Part shown: positions 34,054 to 42,355 of the stretch, in pieces
Layout: every line of letters starts with the position of its first letter
Numbering within the stretch: position 1 is the stretch's first letter
DNA from: Candidatus Roseilinea sp.
GTDB lineage: Bacteria; Chloroflexota; Anaerolineae; J036; Brachytrichaceae
Assembly: GCA_026003755.1 (NCBI GenBank)
Contig: BPHV01000001.1
Span: forward strand, 966,393 to 1,030,392
DNA length: 64,000 nucleotides
Direction of reading: 5' to 3'
The notes under the pieces: generated by a model
Seen by the model: the letters and a program-made list of their open reading frames with translations, nothing else
The model's database searches: none
Told to the model about the DNA's origin: nothing
Position numbers and translations under genes: made by a program

Positions 34054-35238
34054 TCATTCACAACCGCCTATCACGCCCGCGCGTTTCAATTGCGCGATCT
34101 CGGCATCGGTATATCCCAGCGCACGCAGCACCTCGGCGCTGTGTTCGCCGACCCTGGGCGGTTGCCGGCGCAGCTCCAGCCGGCCACTGCTGAAAGCCAG
34201 CGGCAGCGCCGGCAGGTTGCAGCTCACCGCTTCGCCGACCTGCACGCGCCACAATGCGCCGGCCGCCAGCAGATGCGGGTCTTCGAGCAAATCTTCGGGG
34301 CGTGCGACCGGCGCGAACGGGATCTCCGCGCGCTCACAGCCAGCCAGCACCTCGGATGTGCTCATCTGCTTGAACATGGCGGTCAGATCGGCGGTCAAGC
34401 GCTCGAAGGCGTGATAACGCTGGTTGTTGGTAGCCAGCGATTCGTCGGCCAGCAGGTCGGGGCGGTTGAAGACTTCGCAGAAGCGCTGCCAGTGCTTGTC
34501 GCTGGTGACGCCGACGAAGACGAGGTCGCCATCGCGCGTCTCGAAGGGTTGGTAGATGGCCCACGAGCGGGGCTTGCCCGGCATGGGCGGGATGGGCTCG
34601 CCGAGGAGGGGCTGATACACCATGTGCTGACCGACAAGATAAGCCGCCGACTCGAACAGGCCGCCGCGCACGAGTTGCCCGCGTCCGGTGCGGTCGCGCT
34701 CGCGCAATGCGGCCAACACCCCTAACGCGCTGAACGCGCCGGCCAGGACATCCACCACCGAGACGCCCGCCCGCAGGGGTTGGCCCACCGGCCCGGTCAT
34801 GTAGGCGATGCCGCTCTGCATCTGCACCACCTCGTCCAACGCCACGCGCTTCTCGTAGGGGCCGGGCAAATAGCCCTTGAGCGCGCAGTAAATCAGGCGC
34901 GGGTTAAGCTGCGATAGCGTCTCGTAGCCCAGCCCCAGGCGGTCCATCGTCCCCGGGGCGTAGTTCTCCAGCAACACGTCGGCCTGCTCGGCCAATTTCA
35001 GCACAATCGCCCGGCCGGCGTCGCTCTTCAGGTTCAACGCCAGGCTCTTCTTGTTGCGATTGAACATGGGGAAGTAACCCACCCCAAAGCCTTTGAGCGC
35101 GCGCGTCGGATCGCCCTCGACCGGCTCGATTTTGAGCACGTCCATGCCGAGGTCCGCCAGGATCAGGCCGCAGGACGGGCCGAGGATGGCATGGCTGAAT
35201 TCGATGACCTTGAGATTTGCGAAGGATAAGAGAGACAT
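34054..35238 (-). CDS. CaiB/BaiF class III CoA-transferase
   Basis: 394 residues from the ATG at 35238; an upstream GTG at 35262 would give a four-base overlap with leuD and eight extra residues. Signature elements: KVIEFSHAILGPSCGLILADLGMD, DVLKIEPVEGDPTR, FNRNKKSLALNLK and DVLLENYAPG. The position of formyl-CoA transferase's catalytic Asp appears to read GGLFESAAY, a Glu. Family members move CoA between carboxylic acids. Next to LeuCD-type hydratase and an HMG-CoA-lyase-family enzyme, the closest pathway analogy is the succinyl-CoA:D-citramalate CoA-transferase of Chloroflexus, but other acids are possible. Confidence 0.85.
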   Translation of the reverse strand: MSLLSFANLKVIEFSHAILGPSCGLILADLGMDVLKIEPVEGDPTRALKGFGVGYFPMFNRNKKSLALNLKSDAGRAIVLKLAEQADVLLENYAPGTMDRLGLGYETLSQLNPRLIYCALKGYLPGPYEKRVALDEVVQMQSGIAYMTGPVGQPLRAGVSVVDVLAGAFSALGVLAALRERDRTGRGQLVRGGLFESAAYLVGQHMVYQPLLGEPIPPMPGKPRSWAIYQPFETRDGDLVFVGVTSDKHWQRFCEVFNRPDLLADESLATNNQRYHAFERLTADLTAMFKQMSTSEVLAGCERAEIPFAPVARPEDLLEDPHLLAAGALWRVQVGEAVSCNLPALPLAFSSGRLELRRQPPRVGEHSAEVLRALGYTDAEIAQLKRAGVIGGCE

Positions 35239-35258
35239 AGTGCGTATTGAGTCTTCGG

Positions 35259-35771
35259 TCACACTTCACGGATCACGTAGTCCCCATGCTGCTTGAGGTA
35301 GTTGACCAGCCCGCCGGCGCGCAGGATGTCCACCATCACCGCCGGCATGGGCGCGGCGCGGAAGACGCGGCCGGTCGCGCAGTTGGTCACTTCGCCGCAT
35401 TCCAGCGCGATGCGCACCATGTGGCCATTGGCGATGTCATGCGCCTCGGCCAGCTCAATCAGCGGCAGGCCGATGTTGATGGCGTTGCGATAGAAGATGC
35501 GCGCAAACGAACGGGCGACGACGCAGGCGACGCCGGCGGCCTTGATCGCCGCCGGCGCCTGCTCGCGCGAGGAACCGCAGCCGAAATTGTTGCCGAAAAC
35601 CAGCACATCGCCAGGGCGCACGCGGCCGGCGAACGTCGGGTCGAGGTCTTCCAAGACGTGTCCGGCCAGTTCGCGCACGTCCAGCGTCTTGGTGTATTTG
35701 CCGGGGATGATCCGGTCGGTGTCTACGTCGTCCACGTCATAGACGTGGGCCAAGCCGAGTATCACATTCAT
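35259..35771 (-). CDS. leuD: 3-isopropylmalate dehydratase/homoaconitase-family small subunit
   Basis: 170 residues, full length for the archaeal/Chloroflexi-type small subunit. DVDTDRIIPGKYTKT, FGNNFGCGSSREQAP and SFARIFYRNAINIGLPL form the swivel domain of the aconitase superfamily. With the large subunit encoded immediately upstream (four-base overlap) it forms a [4Fe-4S] hydro-lyase. No leuA or leuB is nearby and the neighbours are catabolic, so hydration of a methyl-branched unsaturated diacid such as citraconate, or a related acid, is at least as likely as leucine synthesis. Confidence 0.9.
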   Translation of the reverse strand: MNVILGLAHVYDVDDVDTDRIIPGKYTKTLDVRELAGHVLEDLDPTFAGRVRPGDVLVFGNNFGCGSSREQAPAAIKAAGVACVVARSFARIFYRNAINIGLPLIELAEAHDIANGHMVRIALECGEVTNCATGRVFRAAPMPAVMVDILRAGGLVNYLKQHGDYVIREV

Positions 35772-37082
35772 AGGGTCGGCATTGCGTCAGTCGGCGCCGG
35801 AGCCGTCGGCGTCTCTGACATCAGCGGGAGACCGTTTGAGGCGTCGGGAACGACATCGGCGGGTTCGCAGATTTCGCCGGCCAGCACGCTGGCGGCCACT
35901 ACAGCCGGCGAGGCGAGATAAATCTGCGCGCGCGGGTTGCCCATGCGCCCCTGAAAGTTGCGGTTGGTCGAGGAGATGACCACCTCGCCGTTGCCCGGCA
36001 CGCCCTCGTGGGTGCCGACGCACGGGCCGCAGCCGGCGCCGATGAACGTCGCGCCGGCCTCGCTCAGCGCAGCGATTGTGCCATCGCGCAGCGCCGCATT
36101 GAAGACCGCGCGCGACGCCGGCGCAATTAGCAAACGCACGCCCGGCGCCAGCTTGCGGCCGCCCAGCACAGCCGCGGCCTGTTGGAGATCGTCCAGGCGC
36201 GCGTTGGTGCAACTGCCGATGAAGCCGGCGTTGATCTTGACGCCCTTAACCCGCGCAATCGGCACGACGTTGTCGGGCGAGTGCGGCAGCGCCACGTGCG
36301 GCGTCAGGCGCGACACATCGAAGCGCAGCGCGCGCGCGTAGGCCGCGCCGGGGTCGGCGTTGACCGGCGCGAAGTCGTACGGCAAGCGCAAGCCCGCCGG
36401 CACGGACGATGCCGGCCTTGGCGCCCATCTCGCTGGTCATGTTCGCCAGCGTCATGCGCTGGCTCAAGCGCAGCGGCTCAATCGCCTCGCCGGTGAACTC
36501 GACGCAGTGGTAGTTCGCGCCCTCCAGGCCGACGCGCCCGACCAGGAAGAGCGCCAGGTCTTTGGCGGTCACGCCGAGCGGCCATGCGCCGACCAGCTCG
36601 ATGCGGATGCTGTGAGGCACCCGGAGCCAGGTCTTGCCGGTGAGCAAGATGCCCGCCAGATCGGTGGAGCCGACGCCGGCGCCGAATGCATTGAGCGCGC
36701 CGCAGGTCGGCGTGTGCGAGTCTGCGCCGAGGAACAGGTCGCCAGGTCGCACATGGCCGCGCTCGACCATGAGCTGATGGCAAATGCCCTCGCCGACATC
36801 GTAGCAATGGCAACCTTGGTCGCGCGCGAATTGACGCATCATCGCGTGCAGATTGGCGATGCGCTCATTGGGCGCGGGCGCAGCATGGTCGAGGACGAAC
36901 GCCACACGACGCGCGTCCCACACGCGCCGCCCGCCCATCTCATGGAAAGCCTGAATGGCCAGCGGGGCGGTCGCATCGGTCGCCATCGCGCCGTCCACAT
37001 GCACAATGGCGATCTCGCCGGCGCGCACGCGCTTCCGCGCCGCGCGCGAAAGGATCTTCTCGGCAATCGTTTGTTGGGTCAT
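35768..37082 (-). pseudogene. leuC: 3-isopropylmalate dehydratase-family large subunit, interrupted by one frameshift
   Basis: The protein reads as a normal large subunit in two phases. Residues 1 to about 226 (MTQQTIAEKILSRA, LFLGADSHTPTCGALNAFG, ANMTSEMGAKAGIV) run to about 36405. The remainder (PYDFAPVNADPGAAY, INAGFIGSCTNARLDD, GCGPCVGTHEG, SSTNRNFQGRMGNP) is in the next phase. Removing one C in the GTCC at 36404-36405 (coding strand) joins them seamlessly as AGIVVPAGLRLPYDF. All cluster-binding cysteines are retained. A genuine recent mutation or a sequencing/assembly error are both possible; given the intact small subunit and operon I favour the latter. The ATG at 37082 is the family start. 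Confidence 0.85.
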
Positions 37083-37154
37083 GGATCTGGGTCTCATAAC
37101 ATGCGTCCGCTTAGCGAGCGAGACGCGCGCGATGCACGAATCAACACGGCCGAC

Positions 37155-38078
37155 TTACACCGATGAACAACTGAACAACATGCGGCGCGTGCCGGCAGCC
37201 GGGACATGGCTGGGCAGCGGCCGGCCAAGGAACTCCTGCATACGACGCGAGGCCTCGCGGACGATCTCAACATCCACGCCGGTCTCGATGCCCATCTCGT
37301 CGCACAGGTTCACCAAGTCCTCGGTGCTGATGTTGCCAGTGGCCACCTGAGTCGTCGGGCACCCCCCTAATCCGCCGAGCGACGACTCAAAGGTGGTCAC
37401 ACCGATGTCCATCGCCGCCAGCACGTTGGCCAACCCCAGGCCGCGCGTATCGTGCAGATGTAATGCAAAGGCGCAATCCGGCAGACGCGCGCGCAGCTCG
37501 CCCAGCAGTCGGCGGACGGTGCGCGGATTGGCCAAGCCCACCGTGTCGGCAATACAAATGTCGCGCAGGCCCAAGGTTGCATACGCCTCGGCCAGGGCGA
37601 TGACGCGCGCTTCTGGCACTTCGCCCTCAAAGGGGCAGCCGAACGCCACGGAGACGGCCGGCTCGACGTGGATGCCGATCGGCGCGCACATCGCAACCAC
37701 TTCGCGCAGCGCAGCCAGGGATTGGGCCACGCTCATGTTCATGTTCTTTTGGTTGTAGGTCTCGCTGGCACAAACCACGAAGCGCACCGCATCCACACCG
37801 GCAGCGACCGCGCGCTGCGCGCCCTTCACGTTTAGGATCAGCGCGCAGTAGCGCACGCCGGGGCGCCGCCGGATGCGCTGCATCACGGCGTCGCTGTCGG
37901 CCATCTGCGGAATGACTTTGGGATTGACGAAGGACGTGGCTTCGATAGCCGGCAAACCGGATGACGAGAGCAAATCAATGATCTCAACTTTGAGGTCGGT
38001 CGGGATGAACTCCCGCTCCATCTGAAACCCGTCGCGGGGGCCGACTTCCACTACGGTGACGCGCGTTGGGACGTTCAT
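37155..38078 (-). CDS. HMG-CoA lyase-family enzyme (possible (R)-citramalyl-CoA lyase)
   Basis: 307 residues, DRE-TIM metallolyase. VEVGPRDGFQMERE opens the barrel with the catalytic Arg and metal Asp. HLHDTRG gives the metal His pair. ESSLGGLGGCPTTQVATGNISTED contains the signature Cys loop (GGCP). HMG-CoA lyases cleave HMG-CoA to acetoacetate and acetyl-CoA; relatives in Chloroflexus cleave (R)-citramalyl-CoA to pyruvate and acetyl-CoA. Adjacency to LeuCD-type hydratase and a class III CoA-transferase favours the citramalyl-CoA reaction, while phytol/leucine-type degradation would favour HMG-CoA. It follows the second ALDH by four bases. Confidence 0.83.
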   Translation of the reverse strand: MNVPTRVTVVEVGPRDGFQMEREFIPTDLKVEIIDLLSSSGLPAIEATSFVNPKVIPQMADSDAVMQRIRRRPGVRYCALILNVKGAQRAVAAGVDAVRFVVCASETYNQKNMNMSVAQSLAALREVVAMCAPIGIHVEPAVSVAFGCPFEGEVPEARVIALAEAYATLGLRDICIADTVGLANPRTVRRLLGELRARLPDCAFALHLHDTRGLGLANVLAAMDIGVTTFESSLGGLGGCPTTQVATGNISTEDLVNLCDEMGIETGVDVEIVREASRRMQEFLGRPLPSHVPAAGTRRMLFSCSSV

Positions 38079-38082
38079 GGGA

Positions 38083-39528
38083 TTAAAACGGTCGGGGCGT
38101 CTCGCCCAGCTCGATGCTCATCCATTTCAGCTCGGTGAAATGCTCGACGGAGTATTTGCCGCCGCTGCGCCCAATGCCGCTCATGCCGTAGCCGCCAATC
38201 GGCGCGAGCGCATCGCTCCAAAACGAGTGCGTGCCGACGTGAACCGAACCGGCGCGAATGCGCCGCGCTGCCGTGAGGCCGCGCTGCAGGTCGTTCGTGA
38301 GCACGCCGGCGCTCAAGCCGTATGCGCTGTCGTTGGCGAGGGCGATCGCCTCGTCCAGATCGGCAGCGCCGACGACGCTCACCACCGGCCCAAACGTCTC
38401 CTCGCACCAGGCCGGGCCAAGGCGGGGCGGCTCGAAGAGCACAGTCGGACGGTAGGTGTTGCCGTGATGGATGCTCCCGCCACACAGCAGCGTCGCGCCG
38501 CGCGCCAGGGCGTCTTGCACGTGCGCATGCACCTTTTGAACAGCGCGCGCATGGATCAGCGGGCCGTAGGCCGTGCGCGCGTCGCGCAGGTCGCCCAAGT
38601 GCAACTTTTCGGCCTTGCGCGCCAATGCCTCGGCGAACGACCGGGCGATGGGTTGCTCGACGATCACGCGCGCGCTGCTCATACAAATCTGGCCGGCGTG
38701 ATAGAACGCGCCCACGGCGGCGACCTCAGCAGCCTGCGTCACATCCACATCGCGCAGCACCACCAGGGGATTTTTGCCGCCCAGTTCGAGCTGCAGGCGC
38801 TTCATATGCGGCGCCGCCAGCGCGGCGATGCGCGCGCCGACGGCGGTGGAGCCGGTGAAGGCAACGCCGCGCACGGCGGGGTGTTTCACCAACGGCGCGC
38901 CGCATTCTTCGCCATAGCCGGTGATCACGTTGAAGACACCCGCCGGCAGGCCGGCCTCGTGCAACACGCGCGCCAGCTCGATCGCCACCAGCGGCGTCTC
39001 CTCGCTGGGCTTGGCGACGACCGTGTTGCCGGCGGCCAGCGGGAAGGCGATCATCTTCACCAGCAGCGCCAACGGCGCGTTGAACGGGGAGATGACGGCC
39101 ACGACGCCCAGCGGTTCGCGCACCACCAACGACAGACGATGCGGGCGATCGTTGGGGAAGGTGTCGCCGTAGAGGCGGCGCGCTTCGCCGGCGGCGGCGC
39201 GCAGCAAAGCCACGCTGTATTGCACTTCGTAACGCGCCTTGGTGATCGTCGAGCCGCCCTCATCAATCACCAGGTCGAGCCAGCGCGGCGCAGCCATCTC
39301 GACGGCATCGGCGCAGCGCAGCAGGATGCGCTCGCGCTCGCCGGGAGGCAACCCGGCCCAAGCTGCGAACGCCGCGCGCGCGGCCTCAACCGCCGCGTTC
39401 ACATCGTCCAAGCCGGCGCGGGCGGCATAGCCCAGCACGTCGCCGCTCTCCGGCGCGACGCTGGGGAATGCCTCGCCCGTCCTTGCGGCGACTTCGCAGC
39501 CGCCGATGAACAGCCCGTAGCGACTCAT
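38083..39528 (-). CDS. NAD(P)-dependent aldehyde dehydrogenase (second copy in the run)
   Basis: 481 residues with complete ALDH signatures: ISPFNAPLALLVKM, AKPSEETPL, AFTGSTAVGARIA, the general base Glu in LELGGKNPLVV, the catalytic Cys in HAGQICMSSARV, and EETFGPVVSV. The HAGQICMS loop is typical of aromatic/benzaldehyde- and vanillin-type dehydrogenases. It is not closely similar to the ALDH at 29119-30558, so the two likely act on different aldehydes. It lies six bases after the beta-barrel gene and four before the lyase, in the middle of the operon. Confidence 0.88.
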   Translation of the reverse strand: MSRYGLFIGGCEVAARTGEAFPSVAPESGDVLGYAARAGLDDVNAAVEAARAAFAAWAGLPPGERERILLRCADAVEMAAPRWLDLVIDEGGSTITKARYEVQYSVALLRAAAGEARRLYGDTFPNDRPHRLSLVVREPLGVVAVISPFNAPLALLVKMIAFPLAAGNTVVAKPSEETPLVAIELARVLHEAGLPAGVFNVITGYGEECGAPLVKHPAVRGVAFTGSTAVGARIAALAAPHMKRLQLELGGKNPLVVLRDVDVTQAAEVAAVGAFYHAGQICMSSARVIVEQPIARSFAEALARKAEKLHLGDLRDARTAYGPLIHARAVQKVHAHVQDALARGATLLCGGSIHHGNTYRPTVLFEPPRLGPAWCEETFGPVVSVVGAADLDEAIALANDSAYGLSAGVLTNDLQRGLTAARRIRAGSVHVGTHSFWSDALAPIGGYGMSGIGRSGGKYSVEHFTELKWMSIELGETPRPF

Positions 39529-39534
39529 GGGGGA

Positions 39535-40488
39535 CTACTGCTCCGTCCAATGCAAGACGCCAAACATGACGTAGGCCAGCCGATTGCTCTGATGCACCAT
39601 CCACACGTTAGCCAACGTGTAACGCTCATCCACCAGAAACTCGCGCCCCTCAATCCGCAGCGGCGCGCCGGCGAAATGCTGCGAGATGAAAAGCGCGCGC
39701 CCATAAGCCAGCCCGCTGCCGAACACGTCGGGGCCGTGAAAGGTGTGCCGGTTGACCTCGCGGGCGCGATGGAAGGTATAACGCCGGCTCAGGCCGGTCT
39801 CGACCGGCGCCTCGACCTCGACCGTCTGCGCGGCCGTCAGCAGGCTGGTGGGCGCGTATGCGATGCGCACGTGGGCCTCGCCGGCGCGCGTCTGATCGGC
39901 GCGATAGACGTGCATGTTCCCCTCAAACGTGCCGCTGCGCTTGGCGGGCAGCACATGCGGTTGCGGGCCGTTGATGCGCTCGCGCTCGCAAAATGCGTCT
40001 ATCTCGGCGCGCGTGGCCGGGTTGGTGTGGTAATCATGCGCCACCCGATACAGCCCGTTGAAGACGTATTTGAGCGTCGGCCCTTCGTAGAGCAACGAGG
40101 AATACACTTGTGTCTGCCCATCGTCCAGCACCCAGTTCAGCGTATTCAGGTCGCAGCACCAAAATGGGGAGTAGTAGCGCGAGTTGACCAAGCCGCCATA
40201 CGGCTGGCCGCTGCCGTAGAAATCCGGCCCCAGGTAAACGCGATCCCGGTCGCCGTCGCTCACGCCGAACTTGAAGCCGTCGGGCGTCGCCAGGCGATGG
40301 AAGTCCACCGACGGCAAATCGTGGAAGCGCGTGTGCATGATGTAAGTCGTCGCGCCGGTCGCCGGATCGAAGATGCTTTGGCGATCCACCTTGTTGTAAC
40401 CCAGATGATTGCCTTCGCGGTCGAACGTGCTCGGATAACCGTGCCACTCACCGCTGATGCGCTTTTGGAACTCGCTGGGCTGAGACAT
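39535..40488 (-). CDS. two-lobed beta-barrel-like protein (operon paralogue 1)
   Basis: 317 residues, no named family. It has no signal peptide, and alternating hydrophobic patterning suggests beta-rich structure. The N-terminus ISGEWHGYPSTFDREGNHLG resembles the opening strand of calycin/lipocalin-like proteins. Two internal copies of a motif Y/H-x-G-P-D-x-x-G-S-G (YLGPDFYGSGQPYGG, about 85-100; FHGPDVFGSGLAYGR, about 248-262) show an internal duplication. The same GPDxxG motif occurs in the proteins at 44446-45294 and 45298-46179. The ATG at 40488 lies 17 bases after the bilin-reductase-like gene. Such barrels often bind hydrophobic cofactors, so a tetrapyrrole-binding role is a hypothesis. 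Confidence 0.65.
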   Translation of the reverse strand: MSQPSEFQKRISGEWHGYPSTFDREGNHLGYNKVDRQSIFDPATGATTYIMHTRFHDLPSVDFHRLATPDGFKFGVSDGDRDRVYLGPDFYGSGQPYGGLVNSRYYSPFWCCDLNTLNWVLDDGQTQVYSSLLYEGPTLKYVFNGLYRVAHDYHTNPATRAEIDAFCERERINGPQPHVLPAKRSGTFEGNMHVYRADQTRAGEAHVRIAYAPTSLLTAAQTVEVEAPVETGLSRRYTFHRAREVNRHTFHGPDVFGSGLAYGRALFISQHFAGAPLRIEGREFLVDERYTLANVWMVHQSNRLAYVMFGVLHWTEQ

Positions 40489-40505
40489 GGGCAGCAATGG
40501 CGTCG

Positions 40506-41255
40506 TCAGGATTCGACTTGTGGGTTGCGCAGCACTTCGATGAGCCGCAGGTTCATCGCTCTGCCGAGCAACCGTTCGATCTGGCTCCATACCGGATCCA
40601 CTTCGTAGCTGAAGATGGCGTGACGATTTGCGCGGTCACGTTCGGCCAACTGCGCCGGCGTCATGGCGATCGGCGCGCGAATGCCGTTTTCGACCAAGCG
40701 AAACCAGTGGCGCAGGTACGCCTCGATGTGCGGCGCGCATTGGGCGTAGGCTTCCTCCGTCGCGCGGTAGGCCAACATCCACGGCGACATCAGGGCATAC
40801 TGCCGCGGCGAGAGGCTGGCCGGCATCAACCCTGCGATTTGCTTCGCCTGATCGAAGCTCGCCGTCAGCGGCATGAAGACTTCATTCATATAAGCCAGAT
40901 TCGCCCCCAAGTCCACGCGGGGGACCAGGTCCAGATGAAAGGCGAAGCTCGGCCCGGCCAGCACGCTATCCAGCGTGAAATGCGGCACGGCGCTTTCCGG
41001 CGGCGTGAAGGCGAAGAACATGTGCGAGTCCAGCCCGATAGGCGGCACGGTGATGCCGATGTAGACCACCTTGCGCACGCGCTCCGAACCAGCGGCGGCG
41101 ATTTCCGGCGGCGAGGCAAACAGTCGGCACGCGCCGACCGGCTGCGGCGCCATCGGGCTGGTCAGCGCGATGAACGGATCGCCGATCTCGCGCAGGGCGA
41201 ACCGCCGGACGATCTTGTCCAGCGTCTCATGGCTTAGTCGTTGGGCGAGTGACAT
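40506..41255 (-). CDS. red chlorophyll catabolite reductase/bilin reductase-like protein
   Basis: 249 residues from the ATG at 41255. The central stretch PHFTLDSVLAG...FAFHLDLVPRVDLGANLAYM parallels plant RCC reductase (PNFVVEL...LILDLPHRKDLVLNPDYL, from memory) in order, spacing and residue type. The later SPRQYALMSP, the paired helices and FSYEVDPVW match the C-terminal half. Asp96 and Asp220 fall where the plant enzyme has its two acidic active-site residues (reported as Glu154 and Asp291 in Arabidopsis, from memory). Family members are ferredoxin-dependent and reduce open-chain tetrapyrroles without metal or flavin. Neighbouring a chlorophyllase-like hydrolase and Rieske oxygenase proteins, it suggests tetrapyrrole breakdown. 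A different ligand cannot be excluded without a profile search. Confidence 0.55.
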   Translation of the reverse strand: MSLAQRLSHETLDKIVRRFALREIGDPFIALTSPMAPQPVGACRLFASPPEIAAAGSERVRKVVYIGITVPPIGLDSHMFFAFTPPESAVPHFTLDSVLAGPSFAFHLDLVPRVDLGANLAYMNEVFMPLTASFDQAKQIAGLMPASLSPRQYALMSPWMLAYRATEEAYAQCAPHIEAYLRHWFRLVENGIRAPIAMTPAQLAERDRANRHAIFSYEVDPVWSQIERLLGRAMNLRLIEVLRNPQVES

Positions 41256-41278
41256 CGGTGTTTGCACGTTCGTCGGTG

Positions 41279-42340
41279 TTAGGCGTCGCGCGGCTGGATG
41301 GTGGGCGCTTCCTTCATCACCCACGCCGCGGCCAGTTCGGGCACCTCGCGCCGCGCCGGCGAGGGAATGACGACTGCTTTGATGTTGGCGTATTCCGCCT
41401 GAATGAGGTGCGCGTCTATGCCCCAGCCGCGGGCGATGGCTTCATCGCGCAGTCGGCGGAAGGTACAAAAGAGGAGCGTTTCCGGCGCAGGCTGACCTTC
41501 CACCTCAGGGCGCAGCCGCTCCAGTGCCGCCATCACGCGCCGGCGCGCGACTTCAGCGTTGGTCTGACTTGACCGCCGCGCCACCATCCAACGGGTGGTG
41601 GTCGTCTCAGGGTTCACCGGAACATGCGCCATCATCATGTGATCGTCGCCGGCGCGGCAGAGCGTGATGCAGGGCATGTGAAAGGCCACCGAGACCTCGC
41701 AGGATAAGGCGGGCACGCGCCGCCGCGTTAAGCCAAGCCAGCCGCGCACAAGGTAAGGCGGCGGCGTCAACATGGCCGTCAGGCGCGCCCCCCAGGGCGT
41801 TTCAGCGGCGTGCAGCGCGCTGAACTGTGGCGCTTCAGGCGCAAATTCGCCATCCAGCGCCAGCATAGCGATAGGCAGTTGGACCAGATGAGCGATCACG
41901 CGCTCGTAGGGCGCACGCCAAGTGATCGCCCCGCTCAAAATCATCGCCGCGCCGGCGTCTTGGAGCGTTGGCATCGGCGGACGCTCGGCGGCGGGGATGT
42001 CGCCGAGGAAAGCCCACACCCATCCCATCTGCTCGACCGTCGGATAGGCGTCCACGCGCGCCTTGCGCGGCACCGGCGCATCGGGCGGATTGGCGGGGAT
42101 GCGCACACAAGCACCATCGGCGCGAAACTCCCATCCATGATAAGGACACACGATGCGATCCCCTTGCGTCCAACCGTCGCTCAACGCGCCGCCGCGATGC
42201 ACACACAGGTCGCTCAGCACATTCGCGCGTCCATCCGGCAATCGGTATGCGACGAACTCCTCTTGCAGGGCCGTGACGCGAATCGGCTTGCGACTCACTT
42301 CGGAGCTGAAGGCCAGCGGCCACCAAAAGTTCTTGAGCAT
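41279..42340 (-). CDS. Rieske-oxygenase-family protein A: iron-sulfur domain intact, catalytic-iron site lost
   Basis: 353 residues. Opening MLKNFWWPLAF and fold match the PaO/CAO/VanA-type Rieske monooxygenases. The Rieske ligands are perfect: Cys46-x-His48 in DLCVHRGG and Cys65-x-x-His68 in VCPYHGWEF. In the catalytic domain the segment after ITWRAPYERVI should carry the D-x-x-H-x4-H triad. It reads AHLVQLPIAMLAL, with Gln154, Ile157 and Leu162 where protein B has Asp, His and His. The protein should therefore carry a [2Fe-2S] cluster but not catalyse oxygen activation alone. The ATG at 42340 has AGGTGA upstream. It probably serves as electron-transfer subunit for protein B encoded two genes upstream. 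Confidence 0.82.
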   Translation of the reverse strand: MLKNFWWPLAFSSEVSRKPIRVTALQEEFVAYRLPDGRANVLSDLCVHRGGALSDGWTQGDRIVCPYHGWEFRADGACVRIPANPPDAPVPRKARVDAYPTVEQMGWVWAFLGDIPAAERPPMPTLQDAGAAMILSGAITWRAPYERVIAHLVQLPIAMLALDGEFAPEAPQFSALHAAETPWGARLTAMLTPPPYLVRGWLGLTRRRVPALSCEVSVAFHMPCITLCRAGDDHMMMAHVPVNPETTTTRWMVARRSSQTNAEVARRRVMAALERLRPEVEGQPAPETLLFCTFRRLRDEAIARGWGIDAHLIQAEYANIKAVVIPSPARREVPELAAAWVMKEAPTIQPRDA

Positions 42341-42355
42341 TTCATCTCACCTCGC

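Noticed and set aside
38056-40608. 850-residue open frame on the plus strand opposite the ALDH and barrel genes
   Set aside because: Arg/Gly/His-rich composition without domains; it is the GC-rich mirror of the real minus-strand genes, which carry complete family motifs.
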